Assembly: GCA_934047225.1 (NCBI GenBank)
Contig: OW203992.1
Span: forward strand, 16,977,501-17,041,500
Length of the DNA: 64,000 bases
Direction: 5' to 3'
DNA from: Ypsolopha sequella
Lineage: Eukaryota; Arthropoda; Insecta; Lepidoptera; Ypsolophidae
The stretch's first letter is position 1. Each line of letters begins with the position of its first letter. The notes beneath the pieces were generated by a model. That model did not search any database, was not told where the DNA came from, and saw nothing but the letters and a program-made list of their open reading frames with translations. Below are positions 54,961 to 64,000 of this stretch, piece by piece. The position numbers and the translations under genes were made by a program.

Positions 54961-57505
54961 GTTTGATATCCGAGGTAAAAGCGATTTCATACAAGCGGAA
55001 GTCAAGTAAAATTAAAAACAAATCGTTTTGCAAATTAGCACCTGTGTGCAGCGTGTCATTTAATGAGACACGAGTACCATCAGCGGAGTCAGTCTTAGTA
55101 CTGGCATTCATACAAATACGCACCTTTGTCGTTGATTTATCAACACGCACTACGGGATGATGCGGAATATAATAACCAAGAGATAATTGGTCATCATTAT
55201 GAAGCGGGGATATGTAACCTTTAGTTAGGTATTCATTTATTATATTGTTATACTCGGAACGTAAATCTGCGTTAGAAACAAACCTACGCTCAAGAGACAT
55301 AAAACACTTTTTTGCGTGATGGTACGAGTTTCCTAGTATGTTAGGATTCCGTGCGAACGGTAAAGAAACCGAATAGCGACCAGCGGGGTCACGTGACACA
55401 TTGTTAATAAATAATTTTTCACATTCATCATTTGCGGGACTAGAAGCAGGTTCACAATGCACCTCTTCTAATTGCCAAAATTTTTGTAAAATAAAATCTA
55501 TTGGCGGTTCAATCTCCATATAAGAGCATAACGAAATTGAACATGCGGTATTTTGGTAAACAGGCGTATTACCAATTAGCGTAAAACCGAAGATGGTCTG
55601 AAATCCCGTCGGCGTACCCGGGGGACCAGAGACGCGGCCTGATAACAAGATATCCGCGAATAAAGATGCACCGATAAGAATATCAATCTCGCCCGGTAAG
55701 TAAAAGGTTTCATCAGCAAGTGTGATACCTTTTAAATATGAAAGCGTAGACAAATCGACCTGCACCGATGGTAAGTTGTCGGTAATACGGTCGATTACAT
55801 AAGTGTCAAGCGAAATTGAAACCGAATCATCAAATCGTGAAAACAATTTAAGGTTTGTCGCACCCTTAATTGGGTTTGATGAAGAGCCGATGCCCTTAAC
55901 AAAAGCGCGGGGAATTTTCTCATATTTTAAGTTAAGCTTCTCACAACAGGAAACCGTCGAAAAACTGGATTGTGACGCAGGGTCGCAGAGCGCACGTAGA
56001 CGGACTGACATACCGTTAGAATCTTTCACGATCACTTGAATTGTACCTAAAAGGCATGTTTCATTACGCTGCGAGTTAGGCTGTAAGTTACATAAAGAAA
56101 TATTATTACTCGCAGTTGGTACGGATTGAGAATCATTAGTCATATGTTCTGTGTTAGTCGCCGATACGGCAGGATCCACCAACCTCGAAGATTGCGTATG
56201 TGTGCGTGGAGACACGGTAATATTTTGACCAAGCGCGGTGTGAGTATTCATCACATTTTGTTTGCGGCACAACATCGAATGGTGTTTACAATTACAATGG
56301 CGGCAATTATAAGACGATTTACAAGCGGAATTGTTATGCGTAATACTTAAACAATTGGTGCAACCGTTATTAGATTTGATGAACTGAAATCTTTTCTCGA
56401 TATCTAGTTTCACAAATTCGGGACACTTATATAAATTATAGTGTTTTAATTGTTTACATAGCGGACAACAATTATTATTGGTCGAAGCGGAGACAAAAGC
56501 ATGGGTTGACTTGGTACTGTACCCGGTTTTGTTGTTATTATTATTAACGGAGCGGTTCGGAGCGGGAGCGGTAATTGCGGGTGCAGTGCGGTTCAGTATC
56601 TTAGTTTGTTCCCGTAAAAATGATATTAATTCATCATAATGGGGTAAATCGGAACCACGTTTAAACATTTCAAATGAACGAGCGGTTTCAACATCAAGTT
56701 TTTTAAGGGCCAAATACATAAGGATAAAATCCGAAAGATCTTTAATATTCAGCGATTTTAAACACGAAACAGCGGAACAGAACTTGTCTAAAAACAAGTC
56801 CAAGTTTTTTGAACTAGCGGTAGTTAAAGGGCGAAATTCAAACATTTGATCCAAATAAGTAGTGGCTAAACTACGCGAGTCTTGAAAAGTAGAAACGAGT
56901 GTTTTCCAGATTATGTCGTAGTTAGTTGCGTTCGGTGTGATTCCAGAACAAATCGAAAGTGCCCGGCCAGAAAGTTTACCCATCAGGTATTGTACTCTTA
57001 CGTTGTCGGTCAAGTCCGGATTATCGTGAATCGTGGTTTTAAATGTTTCATAGAATGTTGGCCACATAGTAGCTTCACCAGAAAAACCAACGAGTTCCAG
57101 TTTTGGAAGCTTGATAGTAGGTTTTTTGGGACATTCCATGTCAAGTGGAGCTTTAACTTTAGAGTCAGCCGATTTCGAAGAATGTGATAACTTCCGGTTG
57201 ATGTATTTACAATGGGAGTAAAGATCCTCAAAAGCTGACCAACTTTGATAATTTGGTTCAAAATTAGGATTTATCAATACCTCTGTGTCATTAATTTCAT
57301 CTATGATTACATGAATTTCTGAGCGTACAGTATCCAATGTTTCGACATTGGCCATAAACAATTCTGCCGAAGAAACATCCTCTAAAGCGGTTTTAGAAAA
57401 GTCATAAACTCTCTGAAGGCGATTAAACAATTCTTGTCTTTTATTTTTAAGCTTCTTTAAACTATACGACATCTTTAATTTTGCAGCTTCTGCGGAATTT
57501 GGCAT
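54911..57505 (-). CDS. gag-pol: BEL-2 Gag-protease-RT(N) polyprotein, truncated
   Basis: The frame begins at ATG 57505 (MPNSAEAAKLKM) and runs to a stop at 54911, 865 residues. It is open eight codons further upstream, but only from a TTG. Order: N-terminal helical region (LKKLKNKRQELFNRLQRVYD), DUF1759-type capsid region (LPKLELVGFSGEATMWPTFY), zinc knuckles (CPLCKQLKHYNLYKC, CTNCLSITHNNSAC, CRHCNCKHHSMLC), a DUF1758-type protease with RALCDPASQS where LLDSGS is usual, then the start of the Pao reverse transcriptase up to DIKQMFLQV. There the sequence jumps into another region, out of frame, and ends LVKNNFSSRF. Unlike BEL-1, no stop lies between gag and protease. The catalytic FVDD box is absent, so no active reverse transcriptase can be made. 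Confidence 0.88.
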   Translation of the reverse strand: MPNSAEAAKLKMSYSLKKLKNKRQELFNRLQRVYDFSKTALEDVSSAELFMANVETLDTVRSEIHVIIDEINDTEVLINPNFEPNYQSWSAFEDLYSHCKYINRKLSHSSKSADSKVKAPLDMECPKKPTIKLPKLELVGFSGEATMWPTFYETFKTTIHDNPDLTDNVRVQYLMGKLSGRALSICSGITPNATNYDIIWKTLVSTFQDSRSLATTYLDQMFEFRPLTTASSKNLDLFLDKFCSAVSCLKSLNIKDLSDFILMYLALKKLDVETARSFEMFKRGSDLPHYDELISFLREQTKILNRTAPAITAPAPNRSVNNNNNKTGYSTKSTHAFVSASTNNNCCPLCKQLKHYNLYKCPEFVKLDIEKRFQFIKSNNGCTNCLSITHNNSACKSSYNCRHCNCKHHSMLCRKQNVMNTHTALGQNITVSPRTHTQSSRLVDPAVSATNTEHMTNDSQSVPTASNNISLCNLQPNSQRNETCLLGTIQVIVKDSNGMSVRLRALCDPASQSSFSTVSCCEKLNLKYEKIPRAFVKGIGSSSNPIKGATNLKLFSRFDDSVSISLDTYVIDRITDNLPSVQVDLSTLSYLKGITLADETFYLPGEIDILIGASLFADILLSGRVSGPPGTPTGFQTIFGFTLIGNTPVYQNTACSISLCSYMEIEPPIDFILQKFWQLEEVHCEPASSPANDECEKLFINNVSRDPAGRYSVSLPFARNPNILGNSYHHAKKCFMSLERRFVSNADLRSEYNNIINEYLTKGYISPLHNDDQLSLGYYIPHHPVVRVDKSTTKVRICMNASTKTDSADGTRVSLNDTLHTGANLQNDLFLILLDFRLYEIAFTSDIKQMFLQVLVKNNFSSRF

Positions 57506-57991
57506 GTTATATAGTACAAAGTTAGGCAAGTATCAGAACTATCGAAAGTTTTATACTGACTACAACATAGAATAGTGCTAATGAGTTAGAGATAACACGG
57601 GCGGCGGACGAACCTGTGAACGAGTACCTCTCGATAATATTAAGAATTAGCAGGTAGGCAGATAATATTTTCTGTGAAATGATCAAATGGTATAATCGCA
57701 GCGGATAAATTAACAGAATGGCGTATTTCCCTGTAGATAATTTACAATTTCCAGTATATAGGAAATGGAATCACTAATATTTTGACGAATGCGGGGTTTT
57801 AATGCATAGATAATGCAAATAAGAGCGAGAATGCGGGGTAATACTGCGGGCAGAATGAAAATTAGAGCGGAATTCACGTGTTCTTTAGACAAAGAACATG
57901 AAGATAGCGGTTGGAAATACCAAAAAATGGTTATAGATCGCAGATCAAAGGGCCTAAAATGGATCTAGATCCGGCTCGAATGGCCAAAAAA
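57506..57991 (-). other. BEL-2 leader
   Basis: 486 bp between the 5' LTR and gag. It holds the TGGCCATTCGAGCCG candidate primer site next to the LTR and no coding sequence. Confidence 0.55.
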
Positions 57992-58456
57992 TGAGCACGC
58001 GATATGACGGCAGTGCTTTGTATCACCATAGGTTTTAAAAATAGCGGGAAGTGAAGAGAAATAATTACGAAGATGAAAGATCTGACCTTGGGAAGGAGCT
58101 GCATGCACCACAAACCACGCTTCGCCTGAGCCACCAAGTCTCTGGTGTTCTCCAAGATGGTTTTCTTCTTCCTCTTCGTGCCTGGTTGCGCTCTTCTCGG
58201 CTAATCTTCTTCGTAATAGTAATAGATGAAAATGAGGCGCACAGCGGGTGCGATCTCAAAATGGCGGGCGGTAGGGTCTAGGTAGGACCTAGTCGAATGG
58301 CAATCAGCGTAGACCTCCGGCGTGAAAGGCTTCTGATTGACGACTGCTTGATTTGCGTCCAAAACTAAGCGGGTGGAGATGCAGCGAAAATGACAGTTGA
58401 AAATATTAATTCACAACTACCCCGCAGTATGAGAGCCACAAGAAGTGGCGCGAACA
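57992..58456 (-). repeat. BEL-2 5' LTR
   Basis: 465 bp, same sequence as the other LTR. Just inside it the minus strand reads TTTTTTGGCCATTCGAGCCG, closely matching the BEL-1 position after its 5' LTR (TTTTTGGCCCTTCGAACCG). Confidence 0.92.
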
Positions 58457-58465
58457 CAATTTGAC

Positions 58466-58743
58466 AAATTTTGATCTCTCGTTTTGGAGATCTGAACTGG
58501 CCGTCCAGATCGCCAGATCTAACAGCACTAGACTTCTTTCTTTGGGGCTTTTTCAAATCTTGCGTTTACCACAACAAACCACGAACCTTGCAAATCTTGA
58601 AAGATAACATTAAAGAAGAAATCGCCAATTCGGAGCCAGATGGCCAGGTTTTGCGAGCAACAATTCAAAATGCCATAAAACTAGCGCAATTGTGCATAAA
58701 CTCGGGAGGTGGCCATTTGAGCGATATAATTTTTTCCAATTAA
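58466..58743 (+). pseudogene. Tc1/mariner-type transposase C-terminus
   Basis: About 92 codons: ISRFGDLNWPSRSPDLTALD, FFLWGFFKSCVY, then LKDNIKEEIA, and HLSDIIFSN before TAA. 'WP.RSPDLTP.D.FLWG..K..VY' is the conserved box that carries the last catalytic Asp of this DDE/D family, usually paired with an N-terminal helix-turn-helix of DUF4817 type. A TGA (58462-58464) interrupts the frame just upstream, and the first two catalytic residues are absent. The N-terminal MERY codons survive on the other side of BEL-2. It is a dead remnant used as a landing site. Confidence 0.78.
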
Positions 58744-59099
58744 TTTCATTAATTTTACACTTTCAAATAAACTATTTATGAAAACAGAGCTCTTTTTTTT
58801 TCATTTATAACAAAATGGCAGTCACTTCAAATTATGACATTACTTTTGCGCCACCCATTATTATAATACATGCCGCCACCACGGGCGTAGCCCAAAAAAA
58901 ATATTGTTTTAGTTTTTTCGGATCAAATTTGTACTAAAATAATGTCTAAATATCTGATTTAATTTGTATGATTTAGAAGTTTGTCAAAGATGAACTTGCT
59001 TAGAATAGAATTATTTTTATAAGTATTTCTCTCTCTAGCTCAATGGTTAGTCTTTGTTAAAGTTTTAATTGGAAGTATTAGGATATGCCTTATCCAGTA

Positions 59100-59280
59100 G
59101 GTACTTTCAAAAAAATTCAAAATTTTCAAAATTCAAAATTATTTACTTTTAACATTTAGGTGTCGAATCCTCCTTTTAAGTTAAGTTAACCTGTAACAGG
59201 AGGTATTCGCTCTTTCATTATTATGTTAAAGTAATGTTATAAACAGATATAGTACCAAGATACTCTTACATAATACTTAA
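59100..59280 (-). mobile_element. LINE 3' UTR related to 51385-51560
   Basis: Shares the order 'TTTACTTTTAACATTTAGGT..CGAA.C.TCCTTTTAAG...ACCTGTAACAGGAGGTATTC..CTC.TTCATTA' with the tail at 51420-51530. Starts after (AAAATTC)n simple sequence. Confidence 0.45.
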
Positions 59281-59539
59281 CGTTAACATGCGATATAATA
59301 CAGTATAGGTGGTAGAGCTGATGCCGGACTCGACTGTGGAGGTACCACCATCTTACTTGGAGACCCCCTCGAAGTAATTCGGGGGAGAGGAAGAGGACAG
59401 CTCACAGGCAAAAAACCAGGATGCCCATCACGCGTGGGACCGATGGATGGCGGTATACCCATCCCTAATAGCCGGGCTTTATATGGAACAGACAGGTGAC
59501 GGGCAGCGGCGTCACTGGTGCGAGGGTTCCGGCACCGCG

Positions 59540-59660
59540 GTCATCAACCCGCCTGCCCAGCGTTTGTGAGTATGGGCAATTCTTCCAGGATGACCGCCGG
59601 GAGTGGCAAAGTCCTGGATAGGCTTATGTCCAGCAGTGGACGAACTAGGCTGATGGATAG
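59540..59660 (+). mobile_element. RTE-type LINE 3' scrap
   Basis: GATGACCGCCGGGAGTGGCA and GGCTTATGTCCAGCAGTGGA match the final codons of RTE-type elements (DRREW..., TGYVQQWT-like DNA), as at 15690-15760. The rest is missing. Confidence 0.45.
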
Positions 59661-60177
59661 ATAATACAGTTTGTATATATATTTTAGTGTATGAAAGCAA
59701 ACAAGCCACGCCAAGACTTAAATTGTAGGAGCAATCCAGTAATTGTGTTAGACTAGCTACGCTTTACTATTACTACCGACAACAGATGCATCACGAAGCT
59801 CAGATAAGTCAAATTCACGTGTTCGTGAATTGACGTTAATAAATTGACGTTGGCTGTATCTGTATTTTAATTTTTACTTTCGAGCGACGACGCGACGATA
59901 GAGATAAGGAAATATTTTGATCATATAGCAAAATTCGATGGACCGATTCGATTTCAATTTTGAATTCGGTATTTTTTTAAATTTTCACTTTCGTTGACAT
60001 CAGGTTTTTACATGGTAGTTGAAAGAAAAGCAGATTAAGAATCTCGCGAAATTGGCGTTTAATTGGACTTGTGTTTGTAGAGGCCTCGCTATACACTCGA
60101 TAAAAAGTCACTTTCTGCTCGTTGCATACTATTTTCTTTAACTGCTTATGTATGAACACGCATCAGATAAAAAATAA
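59661..60177. other. Intergenic DNA
   Basis: No gene or element recognised. Confidence 0.4.
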
Positions 60178-60179
60178 TA

Positions 60180-60588
60180 GGTCTTTACATATGAAATTGC
60201 CGAAATCTTCTTGCAGATTCATAAATACATAATTCCTGTAATTCAATAGCTATTTCAATAATTTCTTTTTTGTTTGAAAGTTAATTTCAAGGCTTTACAT
60301 CTACGTATTAAATTATGTTTTTATTTTCAGTTTGATTATAAAAACTAAATCTTCAAAAACAGTTCGTCCTAAATGCCATCAATTTACATGATAAGATTCG
60401 TAATAATTTTTACAGCTGACACTTTTCAAAAATTAAATTAATGTTGCTGTTAGCTTAATGTTCTCGTACACATAAGAAATTACATCATTTGGATTTGTCA
60501 TTCCTAAAAAAAAATACAAAAATGTTAGTACTGAAAATTGAGTTTCCTTCAAATTCTCTACAGAAAATGGCAATTTCATGTAAAGACC
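60180..60588 (-). mobile_element. TA-flanked MITE containing a splice-acceptor-like core
   Basis: Ends GGTCTTTACATATGAAATTG and (inverted) GGTCTTTACATGAAATTGCC, with TA on both sides (60178-60179, 60589-60590). 409 bp. On the minus strand it contains TACTAACATTTTTGTATTTT then TTTTTAG and an open stretch GMTNPNDVISYVYENIKL. A truncated inverted copy lies at 41314-41703. Confidence 0.75.
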
Positions 60589-60835
60589 TAATATTGCCCT
60601 TTGAAAATATCTAGGCACCCGAAATCCCCCTTTGGTGCCGAGATATTTCCGACGGGATATACTTTAATGATTCTGACAGGGTTTATTGTAGTTTAAAATG
60701 GTAAATCTAGTTCTTTAATGACAACATAACCAACAACTAGTTGTTTTGCGCTAAATACAACGAAAGGTTCAAGCTAAGCTGGCTTTTTTCCACGACCAAA
60801 AATGAGTAGGTAGGTATACTCGCTAGAGAATAATC

Positions 60836-61192
60836 ATGTCTGAAAAATACGTTCCCAGAACTAGCGAAAACGGTAAAGAGTTTTGCTTTTTATGCGGTAG
60901 AAATAATCATAATACCTTAGTTTGTTTTAAAGGAACAAAAATGACGTTAGAGCAGAAGCGCGAAGCAATAAAAGATAACGGAGGATGCTACGTTTGCCTC
61001 AAAAAGAAACACCGTAACAACCGTTGTAGGGGCTTCATACGAGTACGATGCGTTTCTTGCAATTCAAAACGTCACCTCGTTGTTTTGTGTCCGGAGGTTC
61101 ATGAAAAGGAACAAACAAAACTACAGGAAGAATCCAAAGTTCACGCGTGTCACACTAAAACGACTACTCTGAGAAAATTTGTACATCACTGA
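60836..61192 (+). pseudogene. BEL-3 Gag C-terminal zinc-knuckle region
   Basis: A 118-codon frame from an ATG with three CX2CX4HX4C knuckles: CFLCGRNNHNTLVC, CYVCLKKKHRNNRC and CVSCNSKRHLVVLC. This spacing is the nucleic-acid-binding end of BEL/Pao Gag. The N-terminal capsid region is missing and the protease and most of the reverse transcriptase that should follow are deleted. The knuckle residues are all intact. I read it as a remnant of an old BEL, though a short zinc-knuckle protein could be made if a promoter existed. It belongs to a different family from BEL-1 and BEL-2. Confidence 0.7.
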
Positions 61193-61212
61193 GTTGTTTC
61201 AATAAATCTTTT

Positions 61213-62649
61213 ATGTTATTTTACCGTTGCTGCATAACAAGTTTCGATACAGAAGCCGAGCTTCAAACGTTTATAACGGAATCGAAACAAATAATGGCAT
61301 CGGGAAAATTCGATCTCAGAGGATGGGTTACAGTTCCTAAGAAAAGCAATGAAACTGAATCCATTTCTGTGTTAGGTATGATATGGAACACTGCAAATGA
61401 CGAGCTACACAGCAATGTCGATTTAAAAGGAAAATCTACTGAAAAGATAACAAAAAGGGACTTACTGTCCGTGACGCAACAAATTTTCGATCCCCTAGGT
61501 TTAGTATGTCCCGTTACCATCATACCAAAGCTTATAGTGCAGAGAGCTTGGTTACAAAATATTAGTTGGGACCAAGAGATCACTGAAGACTTGAAGAAGG
61601 AATTTGAAACTTGGATTGAAACAATCCACTTTCTGAACCAGTGTCGAGTCCCCAGAGCGTTAACAGAAAAACGCATGGAAGAATGCGACACGAGTATTCA
61701 CATTTTTTGTGACGCTTGCATGTTATCATATGCTGGATGTATATTTTTACGAACGGTACATGATGATAATGTTAAAGTCCAATTGGTACTAGCCAAAAGC
61801 AGAGTAGCTCCAACAAAGCGGAAGATTACTTTACCGAGGTTAGAGTTGATGAGTGCCCTAATAGCTTCAAGACTCTTCAACGTTGTAAAAGACTCCGGGC
61901 TATTGTCACAATGTAAAGAATATAAAGTGTATTGTTGGACTGACTCTACTGTAACGTTAGCTTGGATTCAGAGATAAACAAAATGGAAACCATTTGTCAG
62001 CAATCGAGTTAAGGAAATATGTATGAATACAGATCCTAAAAGTTGGCATCATTTACCAGGGAGCCACAACCCTGCTGATTTGCCATCTCGAGGGTGTAAT
62101 GCGAAAGAGCTCCTGGAAAGTCAATGGTGGTGTGGCCCAGGATGGTTATATCTGAAAGAAGCTCAATGGCCAAAATCAAATACTTGTGAAATCCTTACTG
62201 ACGAAGACGCGGTAAACATAGAGAAGAAACGCGACTCTATCACTAAACGAGTTTCTCTTGAAGAAACGGAGAATGGAAAACAGGATGTAGTGATAACCGC
62301 TACTGATGCAAACCCATCCCACTTGTCATCTTCATTCAGCTCTAAGCTATGTTATTTTGGAAAATATAATCAAATCGTACGATTAGTTGCATGGCTGTTG
62401 AGAATGAGTCCAAGAATCAGAAAAGAGTATGTAAAGGACAAAAGGAGTTTGAGCTGTGAAGAGTACGAAAATGCAGAAGAAGTTTTAATAAGAATGCTAC
62501 AAAAAGAGTATAAGGAACAAGGTAAAATGTCACAGACAATTAACACTGTGACAGATGAAAAAGGATTGACACGCGTCAATACCAGACTCCAATTAAGTAA
62601 AATTTATTCACGGGATTTTATGTTTTATGTTACTTTTACCTGGAGATAA
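61213..62649 (+). pseudogene. BEL-3 RNase H region and linker, broken
   Basis: The frame enters at the end of the reverse transcriptase (FDTEAELQTFITESKQIMAS), passes LGMIWNTANDELH and IFDPLGLVCPVTIIPKLIVQ, then RNase H (HIFCDACMLSYAGCIFL, YCWTDSTVTLAWIQR). A TAA at 61975-61977 breaks it, then it resumes in the same frame with TKWKPFVSNRVKEI and HHLPGSHNPADLPSRGC. At about 62600 a small deletion and frameshift join it to the integrase at 62627. The FCDAC box replaces the usual F.DAS. No function expected. Confidence 0.8.
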
Positions 62650-63091
62650 TGAGATAATCAAACGATTAATTTTCAGTAAACATGTCTCACTTTGTCATGC
62701 TGGAACACAAACACTAATGTCCGAATTAAGGAAGCGTTTCTGGATTCCTAACGTGAGAAGATTAACCAAGAAAATTGTATCGCAATGTATTTGTTGTAGA
62801 AGATTAAAATGCAAACATTACGAAGTCCCAGAAGCTCCTTTACCTACGGATCGTTTTGAAAGCACAGCAGCCTTTCAAGTGACAGGAATTGACCTGGCTG
62901 GACCTCTTTATTTACGTGGAAATACGAAATGCTGGATAGTTTTATTTACTTGTGCTACGTATAGAGCGGTACATCTGGAGCTGGTCGAATCCTTATCAAT
63001 GTCCATGATTATCACACAACTGATGGGTGACATCAATAACGAAGAACCCCTCGGGTTGAGAGTACTTCAATACTCTATTTACTCTAATTAA
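62627..63091 (+). pseudogene. BEL-3 integrase fragment
   Basis: Begins in the zinc finger (FSKHVSLCHAGTQTLMSELR, CICCRRLKC) and keeps the first catalytic Asp (GIDLAGPLYL) and YRAVHLELVESLS. It then leaves the family sequence at about 63030 and stops at 63089-63091, before the second Asp and the Glu. No LTR was found on either side, so BEL-3 is an old, truncated copy. Confidence 0.78.
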
Positions 63092-63317
63092 TCTACACAC
63101 AAACTGTTGTAGACTTTATGTATTTTGTTAAAATGTTCAGATTTGTAATTCACGTTCAAAGTCTTTCACATATAATAAAATACTCGTTTTTGTATAAAAG
63201 GGAATAAATTAAACCTTGTCGTTGCCTAGAGCTTTGTTAAGTATTACCTTAATCCAGTTGAATTGGTTTCATTTCGTACGAAACATCAATGGTACAAAAA
63301 TCTATTTACGGCTCGTA
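63092..63317. other. Spacer
   Basis: AT-rich; a TATA-like GTATAAAAGGG near 63195. Nothing else seen. Confidence 0.35.
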
Positions 63318-63321
63318 TTAA

Positions 63322-63704
63322 GAGCGGTTTCGCAGCCGGATTGTGAAAAACCCGCCTTTTTCTAATTAATCGAAACAGAACACTTAAATTCAAAATTCAC
63401 TCAATAGTTATTTGCCAAAACCTTGCTACCTATATTTTGTGTATATTGCCATCGCAAAGTTTCCATTGGTTACTGTAAATAAGAATTTCAAAAATTTTGA
63501 CATATTTCAAAAATGTTGAAGTTCTAACAGAAATTTTGAAATTCTAATTTAAGAAACCAGTGGAAACTTTGCGATGGCAGCATACACAAAACACAGGTGA
63601 TAAGGTTTTGCTGAATAACTATCGAGTGAATTTTTAATTCAAGTGTTCTGTTTCGATTAATTAGAAAAAGGCGGGTTTTTCACAATCCGGCTGCAAAACC
63701 ACTC
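63322..63704. mobile_element. TTAA-flanked foldback MITE
   Basis: Arms of about 150 bp start GAGCGGTTTCGCAGCCGGAT and end ATCCGGCTGCAAAACCACTC, with TTAA at 63318-63321 and 63705-63708. The arms include CCATCGCAAAGTTTCCA and its inverse. No coding sequence. Confidence 0.78.
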
Positions 63705-63770
63705 TTAACTTTAGGAATAATCTAATCGACGTATTATATTATTTATTATTTATTACAAGTGGCGGTTTGT

Positions 63771-64000
63771 TAGGGTTCCGTACCCAAAGGGTAACCAACG
63801 GGACCCTATTACTAAGACTCCGCTGTCCGTCTGTCTGTCCATCTGTCCGTCTGTCACCAGGCTGTATCTCATGAACCGTGATAGTTAGACAGTTGAAATT
63901 TTCACAAATGATTTATTTCGGTTGCCGCTATAACACAACAAATACTAAAAAACAGAATAAAATAGATATCTAAGGGGGCTCCCATACAACAAACGTGATT
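63771..64000 (+). repeat. GGGTTCCG-type dispersed repeat, cut by window end
   Basis: TTAGGGTTCCGTACCCAAAG, CTGTCCGTCTGTCTGTCCAT, ATCTCATGAACCGTGATAGT and CTCCCATACAACAAACGTGA: the best-preserved copy of the type seen at 9910 and 16692. Very common in Lepidoptera. Confidence 0.7.

Larger units (their letters stand above)
52860..58456 (-). mobile_element. BEL-2: BEL/Pao LTR retrotransposon with RT deletion
   Basis: 5597 bp on the minus strand: 465-bp LTR (57992-58456), leader, gag-protease-RT start (57505 to 54911), shifted integrase frame (to 53425), 465-bp LTR (52860-53324). The LTRs appear identical by eye. The catalytic reverse transcriptase core and RNase H are deleted near 54,930-55,000. 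Flanks TTACT and CAATT do not match, so there is no target duplication. The element sits inside a mariner-type transposon. Confidence 0.9.
52700..58856 (+). mobile_element. Tc1/mariner-type element split by BEL-2
   Basis: The ends are inverted: left CAAAAGTAATGTCATAATTG at about 52706, right (reverse complement) GGGTGGCGCAAAAGTAATGT, both continuing to CTGCCATTTT. The left part 52819-52859 starts ATGGAGCGCTAC (MERY, the usual N-terminus of this transposase type). The right part encodes the transposase C-terminus. The middle (most of the transposase) is missing. Confidence 0.72.

Noticed and set aside
60836..63091. BEL-3 as an intact retrotransposon
   Set aside because: No LTRs found, most of protease and reverse transcriptase deleted, a stop at 61975, a shift near 62600 and a truncated integrase.

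Overview
The window looks like AT-rich insect DNA, most probably from a moth or butterfly. The non-coding DNA carries dispersed repeats typical of Lepidoptera: AACCGACTTC-type foldback arms, 'GGGTTCCGTACC...CTGTCCGTCTGTC' repeats, and Helitrons that start TCTATACTAATA and end GCTAG. The only host gene I can support is the 3' end of a classical cadherin (N-cadherin/CadN type) on the + strand: a penultimate coding exon (219-440), a 2.4-kb intron and the terminal exon (2867-2970), which together encode the catenin-binding tail, followed by a UTR with several poly(A) signals. I see no other host gene.

The rest (about 59 kb) is layered transposable elements. 1-7.5 kb: the cadherin end, a small Helitron and TA, Harbinger-like and hAT-like MITEs. 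7.5-11.95 kb: a small foldback MITE split by a 4.2-kb terminal-inverted-repeat (TIR) element (7575-11787) with a TATG target duplication, arrays of GCAGTAA motifs near its ends and a Ser/Pro-rich repeat ORF. 11.9-18.7 kb: a very large inverted repeat (arms about 1.1 kb), each arm ending in a 356-bp palindrome, around 4.5 kb of older insertions. 19.2-21.5 kb: a LINE fragment whose reverse transcriptase segment runs into a 59-bp minisatellite of about 23 copies with higher-order structure. 22-28.7 kb: a Helitron, a decayed tandem array and TTAA-type MITEs.

29161-36845 is a complete, very young BEL/Pao LTR retrotransposon (BEL-1): 426-bp LTRs with one mismatch that I found, a 5-bp duplication CCCTT, and gag and pol in one frame divided by a single UGA followed by CUA. 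It sits inside one inverted repeat of a foldback MITE. 38-48.5 kb: a SINE-like fragment, several foldbacks, LINE tails, a Penelope-like GIY-YIG fragment, a Helitron end and two TIR elements that touch each other. 48.97-51.26 kb: a 5'-truncated Jockey/CR1-like LINE with an open reverse transcriptase frame.

52.7-58.86 kb: a Tc1/mariner-type element interrupted by a second BEL element (BEL-2, minus strand). BEL-2 has apparently identical 465-bp LTRs but lacks the reverse transcriptase core and RNase H, and has no matching target duplication. 60.8-63.1 kb: a third, decayed BEL (BEL-3) without visible LTRs. The right end holds a TTAA foldback MITE and a common GGGTTCCG repeat cut by the window edge. 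The nesting gives relative ages: both BEL insertions are younger than the DNA elements around them.
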